This document shows positions 22,712 through 34,029 of a DNA stretch of 64,000 nt, in pieces (positions within the stretch are counted from its first letter, which is position 1; every line of letters begins with the position of its first letter). The stretch is from Macrostomum hystrix (Eukaryota; Platyhelminthes; Macrostomidae): NCBI GenBank assembly GCA_950097015.1, contig CATNEN010000010.1, positions 62,001-126,000 of the forward strand. Direction: 5' to 3'. The notes under the pieces are model-generated. The model was not told the DNA's origin and did no database searches. It saw only the letters and a list, made by a program, of their open reading frames with translations. Position numbers and translations under genes: made by a program.

Positions 22712-25700
22712 TCAATGTGCCTGAAATCGCACGACTGGCTTCACCACACGTCCACTTCGTGTCGTATAGCCATGCGTATCAGTTGTCCTAGGTGACTGAC
22801 ATTGTTGAGCATTAGGTGCTTGTACTGATGGTTTGCTTCCTCCATTTTCCTCCACTGCTTCGTGTTGATCCAGTTGACTTTGAGAAGCTTTCAGTGGTGC
22901 GGCAGTTTCCATTCCCAATGCGTCTTTAAGGTTTTCTCGTTGTGGAACAGCGAGTTCTTCTGCTGCTCCAGTCCGTTGAGTAAAAAACGATTTGTTCCGA
23001 CGTAGTAGCTTTCCTTGTCCATCGCGAACTATATAAGAACGGTCATTCACTCTCATGTGCACTTCTGCTGGCTGCCATCGTCGTGTTGATTCGTGCATCC
23101 AAACCTTTTCTCCACAACCAAATTCTCTCCTCTCCTTAGATCCACGGTTGTAGTACTCTTCAGTCTTGTCCTGCTGGTCCTTCAGCTTCTGCAGTACTTT
23201 CCTGGACATGACATGTCTAGGAATCAGATCTGCTTTTGGGATCGGCAAATCATAGCGCAGTTTGTGTCCAAAGACCAGTTCAGCGGGTGATGGCATTCCA
23301 TGCTCAATAGGAGTGTTCTTGTAATGTAGCAGTGCCATGTGCTCGCCTTCATTGCTCTTTAGAACCTTCTTTAAAATACTTTTGATCGTTTGAACGCCTC
23401 TTTCCGCTAATCCGTTGGACTGGCTGTACTTCGGCGATGATGTAAAATGCTTGAAGCCGTACTCCTTAGCGAAACGGGCAAATTCTCTTCCTGAGAATGG
23501 AGGTCCATTGTCAGATCTTAAAGTCTCGCAAACTCCATAGGTCTGGAAATACTTCTTTAGTTGGGGAATCACAGAGTTAGCTGAAGTATTGTTGATCCTA
23601 GCGTACTCGATCATCCGACTGTATTTATCAACATATATCAGGTAATTCTTCCCGTCAATATGGAAAATATCTGTGCCACATTCCTGAAATGGGTAGTCCG
23701 GTAAGCACTGAACCACCATTGGTTCCTTCTGTGGCTTTCTTTGGCTTTCCTGGCAGGCAATGCACGCTGAAGTCATATTTTGAATATCACCTCGAATTCC
23801 AGGCCAGTAGACGCTCTCTGACGCCTTTAAGCTTGCCTTCACAATTCCAGGGTGTCCAGTATGCAGCTTCTGTAGCACTTCCATTCTCATTGAGTTTGGA
23901 ACGACTATTCGGTTCTTCATCCAGATCAGATTGCCATGCGCAGTCAGATCCTGTCTGATGTTCCAGAAACAACGAAGCTCAGTCACGAGCTGGCTTCTGT
24001 GGTGTGGCCAACCAACACCGATGATTTCAGCGAGTTGTTGCAGTGTTGAGTCCTTTGCCGTTTCATTTTCCAGTTTCTGCATCAGTTCTGGGAATCCAAC
24101 CGAAATTCTAACACCGAGCACGTGACCTTCGATGTCATCTTCGAGTTGTTTTGAGGCATGCACGTTCTTTAAGAAAGCGCGGCTCAGAGTGTCTGGAATG
24201 TGCAGGTCTTTACCGGGAACGTATACAATGTGCAGGTCGTACTTCTGAACTAGTAGCATCAGTCTCTGCAATCTTGCTGTAAGAGTTGAAATTGGCTTCC
24301 GGAAGATGTTCTCTAGTGGCTTGTGGTCGCTCTCGACAGTTACCTTGTGTCCCCAGACGTACTGGTGGAATCGCTTGCAGCCAAACACAATAGCCAAAAG
24401 TTCCTTTTCGATCTGAGCATACTTCCGTTGGGATTGCGTCAGTGATGACGAAGCGTATTCCAGCGGGTGTCCATCTTGCAGGATAGTTGCTCCGAGACCG
24501 TGTTGACTAGCATCGACTGACAGAGTTAGTGGCACGTTTGGGTTATAGCGAGCTAAGACTCTGCAAAATTGATTCGTACGCTTTTTCGTGTTCATTCGTC
24601 CAGTTCCACTGAGCATTCTTCGTCAGCAATCTTCGTAGCGGTGCTGCTTTAGATGACAAATCCGCAATGAATTTGGACAAAAAATGTGCACATCCCAGAA
24701 ATCGCATAAGTTGCTGTTTTCTCTCATTGCCGGATAGAGTATTTGGTCGGGGCATATCGCGCATTGCTTTCACTTTGTCTGGGTCTACTTTAATTCCGGT
24801 GTGCGAAAGTATATTGCCGAGGAATTTCAACTCCTTCAATCCGACTTTCCGCTTTTTATAATTCAAGCGCAAATTCTTCGCACGGCATATTTCCATAAGC
24901 TGCTTCACAGCTTCATCGTGTTCTTCCACAGTCTTGCCCCAAACAATGAAGTCATCTATAAAATTGTTGCAGTTTCTGATCTTGTCCGAGATCTCCTCTC
25001 GAACTCGCTTCTGGTAGACTTCCGACGCGGAACAAATTCCATAGGGCATTCTGAGCCAACGATATCGTCCAAAAGGCGTGTGAAGCACGTCATCAACGAA
25101 CTTTCATAATCCAATGCAATCTGGTGAAAACTCGCAGTCGCATCAAAAGTTGAGAACAGAGCAGCGTTTCCGATTTCCGCAATAATTTCGTCATAAGACG
25201 GTATCTGGTACTGCTCTCTTATTATGTTGGCATTCAGACGCTGAGGGTCTAGGCAAAGACGTATAGTCTTGTCTACCTTCCAGACGACGACCACATTTGA
25301 AACGTACTTCGTAGGCTCGTCGCACTTGGTGATAAGTCCATCCGAAACCAGGCGATCTATTTCAGCCTTCAAGGGTTGCATTGCAGCAAACGGGATTCTT
25401 CGAGGGCGATCCGTCCAAGATTCTTTGTCATCGCGCAGGCTGATGTGATAACTCCCAGGTAAGCAACCTGTTCCTTCAAAGACATCGGGATACTCACGAA
25501 GAAATCTTTCATCCGTCCACGTGGACTTGAACCCTTCAGATTGAACAGAAACTCCGAAGTTAAATTTCACCAGGCCTATCTCTTCCGCGGTTTTCCATCC
25601 TATGAGTGGAATGAGCTTCTCTTTGATCACAATAAATTCATCTTCCCGCTTGACTCCTTCATATTCCAGTTTCATTTGTACCTTCCCTGCGACTGTTAGG

Positions 25701-26788
25701 CGTGTCCTCTTATAACAAAAGAGTCTGCAGGACGTTTCCTGTATCCGCGTGTTTGGTGAAATCCGCCTAAGCAAATGCTCAGGGAGTACATTTGCGTCCG
25801 CTCCTGTGTCGCATTTGCATTTCACCAGCTGACCTTCGATTTTGATACCGACAGTTGTTCTACTGTCTCTGTGGTTGCCACCCGGTCGTAGAGATGGTGA
25901 CATGACCCACGAATCTTGACGATCAGATTCTGAGCTCCCGTTTGTATTTTGATCCAAGGCTCTAACGGTCTTATTTCGACAGACGTTACTGAAGTGGTTT
26001 TGCTTTCCGCATGCTTTGCACGTCTTGCCATATGCAGGGCATGCACCTTTTTTATGTTTCTTCCCACAGAATGAGCAACCCTCCGACTTTCCTACCATCG
26101 GCTTTCCTTTGGACCCACACCTTCTGTTCTGTTGTCTCTCCTTGTACGTGAAATCTGGTCTGCCTGTTGAGCGAGGTTTCACAACTAAATTTACTTCTTT
26201 CTGGATGTAATTCGAAGTCTCTCTGGAGGTGTTTCCCGTCATGATCCGCACTTGGGTCTTTGATGATTCACTTGCACGGCAGATAGATATAGCCTTGTCT
26301 AGCGTCAATTCCTGCTCACGTAGGAGCCGTTCTCGCAACTCCGTGTCTCTGATACCGAGGACAATCTGGTCTCTGATTATTGATTCTTTCACCGTCAATT
26401 CGTAGGCTGGCTTCTCGAATGAGCATTTCTTGATAAGTTGTTTCAGGCCGCTCACGAATGAGTCAATGCTCTCATGCTCGTTCTGCCTGCGTTGCCGAAA
26501 TTTGTAGCGCTCGAAAGTTTCGTTCGCACTCGGCTTGCAGTATTCTTCGAATTGTTTCGTCACTTTCGACAGCTCTGCGTCTCCTTCCGATTTCTCGAAA
26601 GTTGAATAAATCTCACGACCTTCTTCTCCGATGGCTGTTAGCAGTGTCGCTATTTGCACTTTAGCAGGTGATTCGTCACGCTTTGTTGCGGTCATATAGA
26701 GCTCGAACGCAGAAATCCATTTACTCCAGTTTTCCGCCTTGTGCTCATCAAAGCAGAATGGCTTTGGGGGTTTCAGCCCGCCGTCCAT
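22712..26788 (-). pseudogene. Gypsy gag-pol, broken by frameshifts
   Basis: The first frame (26788 to 24956) holds a Gag-like region, two CCHC-like zinc knuckles (CSFCGKKHKKGACP, CKACGKQNHFSNVC), the aspartic protease motif CDTGAD, and the start of reverse transcriptase. The frame changes near 25090. The second frame (25088 to 24543) continues RT with FIDD at the active site, where YxDD is usual. The third frame (24616 to 22712) contains RNase H (VDASQHGLGA), the HHCC and DDE integrase core and a C-terminal tail. Gag-pol as one initial ORF resembles K02A2.6/Mag-type Gypsy elements. With two frame breaks this copy is not autonomous. Confidence 0.88.
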
Positions 26789-26869
26789 TTGAATTCAGAT
26801 CCAGTTGAGCACAGTGCTTCGTTTGACTATTCAAATCAAGCGCCCTTCACAAGTGCACCTCTGACACCA

Positions 26870-27022
26870 TGTTGTGTTCCGACACAGAAGTCTTAAGTTT
26901 CTGGATGCTAGGAAGGATATAGAGCAGCTGTGTAGCTATAAGTGCTCTTTAGTACTCGTTTATTAATCGTGTCCATAGACATAAATCAAACACACAGAGA
27001 ATGAGTCTATCATAACATAACA
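26870..27022 (-). repeat. LTR (right as drawn; 5' LTR of the element)
   Basis: 153 bp, TG...CA, with the octamer at 26973. Apart from the nested insertion the two LTRs look almost identical by eye, which suggests a fairly recent insertion. Confidence 0.9.
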
Positions 27023-27254
27023 TGCAGAATCTCTACTACGCTGCCACGTCAGACTGCTGACGGCCACGCACCAATTTGAATGATAAAAAAACCAAATAAG
27101 AAGCAAAAAGGTATATTTTTGGCAATGTTTTACTTTGTTTCGCGTAGTTATTTTCCCTTTTGAAATTTCACTTCCTCATTACGGAATATTGGAGAACTAT
27201 GAAATGAACTAAGAACAACAAACAGCAACGAGTGAAAATGGTCATTTGGTCGGT

Positions 27255-27410
27255 CATTCAGAAGAAAATCACAGTCTTGTTCTCCAGGGAACAAAAGTAG
27301 GTGAGCTCCACCATCTTGGCCAGCTGTAGGTAGGAGCCATCGAAGAAGGAAACCCGTCGGATGGAGTGTTGGTTCCGACAATTGTGGCATTCCCAGGCGT
27401 ACCCATCAAT
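27255..27410 (-). pseudogene. Merlin/IS1595-like transposase fragment
   Basis: On the minus strand from about 27408 one frame reads DGYAWECHNCRNQHSIRR, then VSFFDGSYLQLAKMVELTYF. This matches the zinc-ribbon N-terminal region of IS1595/ISXO2-type (Merlin) transposases: W-x-C-x-x-C, then SIR..SFF..S.L. A stop follows about 50 codons in; the DDE domain is not visible. It is a short relic between the Gypsy element and the YR fragment Y2. Confidence 0.6.
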
Positions 27411-27638
27411 TTATTTAACCTACGGAAAGTGCGTTTCTCGCTTCTTTCCGAGTCTCATCCTTTTCCCGAGGAACAAACCTTCTATGGTAGTTTTTTGGTT
27501 GTTTGAGGACTGAGAACTGTTTCTCAGTCCCCAAACGAGGCCTGAGAAGTAGTTCTCAGTCCTGCTAAATTTTTATTTAGCAAATTCGAATTAACACAAC
27601 GTACTCAACAGGAAGTTCAAATAGCAGCGCCTATAGCG

Positions 27639-28040
27639 TCAAGTTATGTCCCCACGCAAAGCGAAATGCTTGCCAAGGTAGAACACTAGCGTAAACTGCA
27701 GTAATTTCGGCGACGTAGTTGCTAGACGTCCTTTCCGCCACAAATCATCCTCCAGGCTTGAAGGAATTGGGTTCGACGCATTTACTCCAGGAACTAAGCC
27801 CTCTCTAGTAGCATCTTTCATGGCATCGTCCAATGCCACTCTTGCATCTTTGCACGCAGCGTCCTTCCAGAGATTTAGTTCTTTCTTGAGCGTGTGCTGC
27901 AGACAGTGCTGCATCATAGAAAATATGTCCTTAAGAGTCGTAGCATTGTATTTAGTACCATCGACTTTTCTCACTTCGAGCATGAACATCTTTAATAGAT
28001 AGTTCCACCCTTTTTGCAATCTAGTTTGCCAAAACTGCAA
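27639..28040 (-). pseudogene. Crypton-like YR fragment (Y2)
   Basis: Contains the core-binding region of the second YR subfamily: EVRKVDGTKYNATTLKDIF, MMQHCLQHTLKKELNLW, LDDAMKDATREG, and the start of the catalytic domain with YLGKHFALRGDIT (the Arg of the LRGG-type motif). It is very close to Y3 at 30206-30832. The 5' part is lost at the boundary of the inserted E2 element and the C-terminal catalytic residues are absent. Confidence 0.72.
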
Positions 28041-29138
28041 TCAATTTTGCCCACGGAGAGAATTTACCTGTATATTTCTAATATCTTGGCTCAGCCTGCC
28101 CATTCATTGCCATAGTTTGAACCATAGACAAATCCTTGAAACTGCATTCAATTTTGCCAAAACTGCGATCAAGTTTGCCCGAAACGAATTTATTTGAGAA
28201 CGAATAACTAAAACTAACAGGGCCCTTGCTCCGTCAAACAGAACTACAAAATCCGGCAAAGTGCTCGTTGCGAAATCCGCCTTCGACCAGAGCAAAGTGC
28301 ACAAGACCAAGCTCCTGGGAAATCGCCAGGCAAATGCTCAGATTTCGTCCACGCTGGCCGAAACCCAACAATCGACGATTGTTATGGCCCGATCGCCACG
28401 TGGAGCTCTGCCTTGTGTCCGCGCAGTCCACAAGTTAACTCCGAACTCATCCAGGTACAAAAGATGGCGTACACTTCCGTCATCTAGCAGCCACTGAGCA
28501 TGCATCCTTCGCGCCTCCTTTGTCATGTCGTTGTTCCAGTCCTGGGGCACTTGTCGAGCAAGCTTTAGCGTAGCTGGCCGCCAAGAGCGCGGCTAATGGT
28601 TGAGAGGTTCACATCGGGGGCGTCTGAAAATTCCTGTCTGAGATTGTTCTTCATTTGTTGCAAGGCTGCTGTTGGATTACTTTGGACATAGCTACATATT
28701 CTCTCCACCATAGCATCGCTGAGTGACTTCCGTTTGGCACCTCCGCGAGGAAGAGGATCAATGCGACCACTTGCACTAAATCGCCCAACGATATAGGTCA
28801 CGGTTCTTCGTGCGATGCGCAAAAGTCTACCGAAATCTTGCCAGTCCTCTCCGTTCTGAAATGCTTGAATTAAGCGCTGCCGGTCCTTCGTAGAAATATT
28901 GTTATAAGATCCGCGCTGAGCCATTCTTGCGCTGCTATGTTTGTCTGCGGTGCTTGCTTTTTACTATGGGCAAACTTGATCGCAGTTTTGGCAAAATTGA
29001 ATGCAGTTTCAAGGATTTGTCTATGATTCAAACTGTGGCAATGAATGGGCAGGTTAAGCCAAGATATTAGAAATATACAAGTAAATTCTCTAAGGGGGCA
29101 AAATTGATTGTGGTTTTGGCAAACTAGATTGCAAAAAG
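28011..29138 (-). mobile_element. IS630-like element E2, internally deleted
   Basis: Long terminal inverted repeats (about 28011-28183 and 28957-29138) share CCTTTTTGCAATCTAGTTTG at the ends and repeated TTTTGCC(AAAACTGC) words. The right end abuts TA. The octamer CCATAGAC (28122) and its near copy TCATAGAC lie at matching positions in the two repeats. The transposase reads HTH (28924 to 28565: LPRGGAKRKSLSDAMV, ISRALGGQL), then LDEFGVNLWTARTQGRAPRG and GLVHFALVEGGFRNEHF. It then jumps to FDGARAL at 28220: a deletion removed the segment between and the Glu motif. Confidence 0.8.
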
Positions 29139-29142
29139 GTAT

Positions 29143-29230
29143 ATTTTCTCCTCCTTTTCTCAATATGTCTATGGAAAAAAGTCCTCGGATGCTATTTTCC
29201 ATAGCCACACTGAGAAAAGGAGGAGAATGT
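29143..29230. mobile_element. miniature hairpin with octamer in each arm
   Basis: Inverted arms TCTCCTCCTTTTCTCA and TGAGAAAAGGAGGAGA (16 bp, perfect) enclose GTCTATGG (29167) and, opposite, CCATAGCC. It has no coding capacity and sits directly beside the right end of E2. Confidence 0.55.
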
Positions 29231-29577
29231 ATACTTAACCTACTACAACTATTTAATATATCGTTTAACGAGGTTTTACTTTTTTGTAGAATAACCAACT
29301 GTCTATGGTAAACGCTTTATTTTACGAGGCTCTAAACCGTTTCTCAGTCCTCGTTTTGAGGCCTGAGAAACGATTTGAGGACTTGGAGCGTCAGGAAATG
29401 GGATGAACACAAAAAACGAATTCGCGAAACGCGAGAACAAGAACAACAGATCACCGAAAGTTCACGTTATTGAAGGAATAAAAGTAGAGAATAAAAGTAT
29501 GTCACTCCCATGTGATGGTTACACAGTTCTCCTCTCCGTTCGCCCCAATCTTCATCTTCTTCGCAGGACGATGGTCT

Positions 29578-30932
29578 TCAGTTGCAAATAAGGCAGTAAT
29601 GCCCCCCAGTGGCAGTAGCACCAGATAGAGCCGTAGCATGCGTTGGTAGATTGGTCAGTGTGGTAGTGGTACCCCCTGCATGGCCTGCGTGCAACGCGTC
29701 TGAGATGCGCACATGGACAGTACTGTCGAGACGAATATATCGCTCTATAGCACTGCTTGAATGACCCGTGACCCTAGCAATGTCAGCTCGTTCGAAACCA
29801 GCCTTTCGTAATTCAGTTGCGCAGGTCTTCCTTAATGATTGATTCGTAAAACGCATGCCATTGCCATTGCCAGTACTAGTTAGCTCCTTAACAATGTTGT
29901 CAAGGGTGTGGCGGCCAAGAGCTACGTTCTGATACCACTTTCCGGCAGCAATGCTTGTCTGCGATACTCGTAGTAGCTCAGGAACATGCTGCTAACATGG
30001 CAGTTCTCCGGGCGCTTCTCATTGTACTTCATGTAAATACAAACAAGACAGCGCTTGTGTCCAGGTGTATGGAAGGCACGCATTTCACGAGGAGGAGTAG
30101 GTTTGGCCTTCAAGCCACGGTTGTTGGTTCTATTAGCTCTCTGCTTTGTGAAGAGTAAACATTCTCCATCAGTAGTACTGCTCACAATGATGTTCTTTTC
30201 ATGTTTTAACGCATGCAACTCTGTTCCTCCATGTAGAGCAAAGGTCTTGCCAATGTAAATGATGACGGTAAACAGCAGCAGCCGAGGATTAGATGTACCA
30301 AGATCTCCGCGCTCCCAGAGTGCCAGCTCAAAATCGTGAGGTATAGGCTCACTTGCTCTATGGAAGGAATATTACCTTCGCGAACGGTTTCCTTCATCGC
30401 AGCGTCGAGAGTCGCTCTGGCGTCCGAAAATTGTGGATCTTTCCAGAACGAAAAGTCCTTCTTTAGAGTAAACATGATATAGTGCTGCAGCATGGCAAAA
30501 ATGTCCTTCAGACTTGTCGCATTATACTTGTCACCCTCCTGTTTGCGCACCTCGAAGAAAAATCGCCTCAGAAGATCGTTCCAATCGCCTCGATTCCATT
30601 CTTCGATCTGTTTGGAGTCGAGAAGTCCTTTGGCATCGCCATGCAGAATTGCGCTTTGGCGCTCATTTCGCCACTCGTTGAAAATATTAACGTCCCATTG
30701 TTCTTTGCGACGCGTATTGTTCGGAATAGCGGCGGCCGGTTTCGCTTCAATATAGGCTTCATCTAGCTTAACGAATCGCACTGAGGATGTAGATGCAGAA
30801 GCCGTTTCAGCCCTAATAATAACAGGCCGCATCGAATCTGTTGGTTCTGATACCCCAGTTGTTGTTCAATTAGCTGGTTCGAACAACTCATCTAACCAGT
30901 CCAACGCTCCAGGTTGACCCAACGGATCCATG
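29578..30932 (-). pseudogene. Crypton-like YR (Y3), several frame breaks
   Basis: The start codon appears at 30932 (MDPLGQPGALDWLDELFEPAN), followed by an in-frame TGA, then 200 codons: VNIFNEWRNERQ, EVRKQEGDKYNATSLKDIF, FALHGGTEL. A frame change near 30220 leads into the central catalytic domain (30218-29922: CLVCIYMKYNEKRP). The C-terminal part (29856-29578) has QSLRKTCATELRKAGF (H-x-x-R degenerate), ARVTGHSSSAIERYIRL with His and the nucleophile Tyr. The first catalytic Arg position reads His (ALHGG), unlike ALRGG in Y5. It is inactive as it stands. Confidence 0.75.
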
Positions 30933-30969
30933 TCACCGACGGATTACTGACACTGGATGAAAAACTATA

Positions 30970-32584
30970 GCATTTTGCAGTCTAGTTTGGACAGCGGGCT
31001 TTTAAATTGGACGCAGGCCGCGGTCAGCCACAGCAGCCTGACTGCAGTCTATGGCCCAACCTGACACGCAGGCGCGGGATTTCAAATTGGACAGCGGGCA
31101 GCAATTTGGACACAGTGAGCAGCAAAGTATAGCAGCTGCTTGTATTTTAAACGAGAGACTGGGATATCCAATGCAGAACAATTTCAAAACAGTATAGAAA
31201 ACAGTAACTGTAATAACTCTAGTTCAAAACAGTAACAGTATAGTTCACATCAGTTTGCTGCGAGAAAATGTCTAAGATTACGCATCAATAGCAGCTCCGG
31301 CCAAGCAGCGCGGAATGTAGCGCAAAGTGTGCTGATACCACGCAGCGCACTTCTGCTGCGTGATGCTGTCAACCGCTGCTTCACCGCATCTCTGCAGCAC
31401 CATTACTCTCCACTCCCTGTCAGTTAGTCCTGGAGGTGTAAATGCCAGTTCTTGCTGCACAACTGGTTCAGCCAACTGTTGCTTCACTTGCGCTTTGAAA
31501 GCGCTGTGAGCCAGTTCAACCGGATTGAGAAATGGCGAGTAGGGCGACATGACCAGAGTGCTGAAGCGGTGCCGGTGCTCCTCCGGAATCTGCAGTCCGA
31601 GGTGAAATCGTGCACCATCCATTACGATCACGCAGTGCTGCTGGTCCTGCAGTTGGTGGGAAATTGCTTCGCAGACTTGGCCCAAAAGTACCTGAACGTT
31701 TTCCCTATTCACAGTACCGGCTTGCATGCTGTAGGCCACCAGGCCGAACGACGGTGATGTCGCCAGGATCACGTTCAGCGCTGGACTTCTCTGAGTGTGA
31801 ACTTCACGATGAACCCGTTCACCACGCACGCTTCTGCCAAAACTGCGACGAGTCCACACTCCGAATCCAGTTTCGTCCAGGTGTACGAGCTCAGTGAACG
31901 GAGGCAGGTTGACAAGCCAGTTGGCAAATTCGCGCCTCTTCTCCCTGTTCTCTTCAGAATTTCGAGCAGCTGGAACATCTGCTTCCCTTGACGGACACTT
32001 CATGGTGAACAGCTGGCCATCAAGCGCCCGCGAAATGGTAGAAATGTCAACGGTTGCGAGATCGCCATGAAATTCAGCCAGCAAGCGCGCACGCATTTGG
32101 TCCAAGGTCAGGAAGGGATTATCCTGAACAATGGACACCAGGAAATCCCTCATCGGGGCAGTGAGCTTCCGCTGCTTTGCTCCACCTCTTGGCAAGGCGT
32201 ATCGCCTGCCACCATTACGAAATGTGTTCCATATGTTGTACGCTGTGCTTCGCTTTACTCCCAACATTCGGACAATGTCCTCAGGATTCTCACCACGTTG
32301 CCAGGCCTGGATCACGAGATCTCGCTTCTCTCTGGAGATCGTAGCGTAGTGTCCACGCTGCATGCTAGCGCCTCGCTGTGTCCAAACTGGTTATTTTCTC
32401 GTCAGGGACCCTGTAGTTTGTTTTTGTTGTTGTTGTTGCTGTGTCCAAATTGCTGCCCGCTGTCCAATTTGAAATCCCGCGCCTGCGTGTCAGGTTGGGC
32501 CATAGACTGCAGTCAGGCTGCTGCGGCTGACCGCGGCCTGCGTCCAATTTAAAAGCCCGCTGTCCAAACTAGACTGCAAAATGC
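30970..32584 (-). mobile_element. complete IS630/Tc1-like element E3
   Basis: Terminal inverted repeats of about 145 bp each (30970-31114, 32440-32584) begin GCATTTTGCAGTCTAG and are flanked by TA. Each repeat holds four iterations of (A)ATTTGGAC, with octamer GTCTATGGCC in the middle (31047 and 32500). One intact transposase ORF lies between them. It is nested in the 5' end of Y3, just upstream of its start codon. Repeat identity and the open ORF suggest a young, possibly mobile copy. Confidence 0.93.
31278..32363 (-). CDS. IS630/Tc1-like DDE transposase, intact (E3)
   Basis: 361 aa, uninterrupted. It catalyses cut-and-paste transposition at TA sites, acting in the nucleus on its own TIRs. 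Residues 1-60 form a helix-turn-helix region (GENPEDIVRMLGVKRSTAYN) followed by the GGAK basic turn. A second DNA-binding region follows (about 65-120, STISRALDGQLF). The catalytic domain shows HLDETG (Asp163), VMDGARFH (Asp249) and SPFLNPVE (Glu283), so 33 residues separate the last two. Length and motif order are normal for the superfamily. The ATG is 136 bp downstream of the octamer in the right TIR. The start is chosen because it precedes the complete HTH. Relatives E5 and E7 share the C-terminal IPRC motif region. Confidence 0.93.
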   Translation of the reverse strand: MQRGHYATISREKRDLVIQAWQRGENPEDIVRMLGVKRSTAYNIWNTFRNGGRRYALPRGGAKQRKLTAPMRDFLVSIVQDNPFLTLDQMRARLLAEFHGDLATVDISTISRALDGQLFTMKCPSREADVPAARNSEENREKRREFANWLVNLPPFTELVHLDETGFGVWTRRSFGRSVRGERVHREVHTQRSPALNVILATSPSFGLVAYSMQAGTVNRENVQVLLGQVCEAISHQLQDQQHCVIVMDGARFHLGLQIPEEHRHRFSTLVMSPYSPFLNPVELAHSAFKAQVKQQLAEPVVQQELAFTPPGLTDREWRVMVLQRCGEAAVDSITQQKCAAWYQHTLRYIPRCLAGAAIDA

Positions 32585-32716
32585 TATATTTCAAAAAGCT
32601 TTGTTTCACGAGGCACAAGTCTATACATAAAAGACATTAGTGTTTTAATAGGTTAACCTACAGATATGAGGCCTCGCGCTTGATTTTTAGGCTCTTTCTT
32701 TACCAGTGGAATGGCC

Positions 32717-33413
32717 GTCTATGGCCAAACCTCACTAAAATATGAAGCCTGAGAACTCGAAACGAGGCCAAGTAACCAGTTCATAGGCCTGAAAACGTGG
32801 CCAGAGAACTTTGTATTTTAAACTTTACTTTATTAAAAGACACCAAAAGTACGAGCCTGACAACGTTCAGCAAATCAATTTATATTGTTCGTTCGTTCTA
32901 TTGTTCACAAGTTCACCAGTAAATCACTCATACGTGATCTCTACCGTGTTAGCCTCACCGTTGACGATCATACGCATCTTCTTCTTCGGGGGAACACTGA
33001 TCTCTTCAGAAACAGGATTCAATGTAGGCTCAATAGACGCGACTGCTCCTCCGGCGTGCAGAGCGTAGGTCATACGCGAATGGTCCTGAACGTCCAGCCG
33101 TACGAGCTCGTATGTACCTGTTTTGTCGGCGATGCATTTGTTTTCGGCAGTGTCAGTCCATCCTTTCGCCCTGGCTCCGGCTTTTCCAGCGGCAGGTCGC
33201 TGAGATGCAACGCCATTGATGTAAGTCGAGGTTTCGATGATGAACAACGCAAACTTGCCGTTTCTATTCAGCAGTGTAAGTTGGGGTTATCGTTTGTATT
33301 TGGAAGTCAAAGGTGAGATCTTGAGCGCGTAGCCTTAGGTGGGGTCTTGAAGGAAAGGTGGTATGAAACCGAAAGGGGGAGCACTGCAAAAGAAAGAATA
33401 TAATGCCATAGAC
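32717..33413 (-). pseudogene. Crypton-like YR element remnant (C-terminal tail)
   Basis: Left end GTCTATGG (32717) is shared with Y3, with GCCTGAGAA/GAGGCC repeats just inside. The ORF 32924-33247 ends PPKKKMRMIVNGEANTVEI, homologous to the tail of the fragment at 56915-57124 (MKSLANGETNVVQFIFE), so this is the C-terminal extension of a first-subfamily YR. The catalytic domain is missing. CCATAGAC at 33406 may mark the right edge. Confidence 0.5.
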
Positions 33414-34029
33414 TAACTTAACAATAACAGAATCAAGCTGTGCATTGAAGCTATGAGCTGAGCTCTAATTGAAGCTATGAGCTGAGCTCTAATGCACAAC
33501 AGTTTTTCAGAAAAGTTTCATTTCCAATCGATGCGAAAACATTAGGAAATAATTTTGAAACAATGGGAAACAATTAAACAATCGGAAACAATGATATGAT
33601 GAGCGTCAAATGTCGTGTCCAAATTCAGCAGGGTAAATAATAAGGGAGTTTGGATCCACAATATATGACGGTGCTGCCGGGTGGCCTCCTGGCATGGTGT
33701 TAATAGACTTTAAGTGTGTGTTAGTTAACGGTAGAAAATTTGTAGATTAGCAGAACGCAGAAGATGTGCTAATATACCTTTTCAAGCCCGACTTTGGCAA
33801 AAGTGACTTCGATTTTGGCAGCCCATAGAAAAAGCATACGCCTGCCGGCAACATGTCTATGGTCAACTGTGGTAGAATCGGTTAAAGCGTGCATTCAACT
33901 TTTGCAAAAGTGAGCGAATTTTGGCAACACAATCAACTGAACGGAAAACGGTAACAAACGGACTAGGAAACTAGATTTAAGCACAAAGCACGATACTGTC
34001 GTTGTTACTGTTGAAGTCATTGAATACCA

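Larger units (their letters stand above)
22411..27022 (-). mobile_element. Ty3/Gypsy LTR retrotransposon
   Basis: Bounded by LTRs starting TGTTGTGTTCC and ending CATAACA, with 5-bp target duplication TGCAG on both sides (22406-22410 and 27023-27027). Left LTR is 22411-22627 (217 bp), right LTR is 26870-27022 (153 bp). The 64-bp difference is a nested miniature element plus its target duplication. Gene order gag-protease-RT-RNase H-integrase on the minus strand is that of Ty3/Gypsy. There is no envelope ORF. It inserted into the right end of the IS630-like copy E1. Confidence 0.93.
27481..29308 (-). mobile_element. Crypton-like element Y2, disrupted remnant
   Basis: Bounded on the left by TTCTATGG (27481, one mismatch to the octamer) and on the right by GTCTATGG at 29301. 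About 30 bp inside the left end is the perfect stem GGACTGAGAA/TTCTCAGTCC with further GAGGCCTGAGAA repeats. The coding part is 27639-28040. An IS630-like element (E2) interrupts it and the YR N-terminus is missing. Confidence 0.55.
29301..32724 (-). mobile_element. Crypton-like element Y3 with nested IS630-like E3
   Basis: Direct octamers GTCTATGG at 29301 and 32717 delimit the element. Removing the nested E3 (1.6 kb) leaves about 1.8 kb, the size of the other YR units. About 30 bp inside the 3' end is a stem of GTTTCTCAG and CTGAGAAAC. Coding parts are at 29578-30932. No terminal inverted repeats are visible, as expected for Cryptons. Confidence 0.6.
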
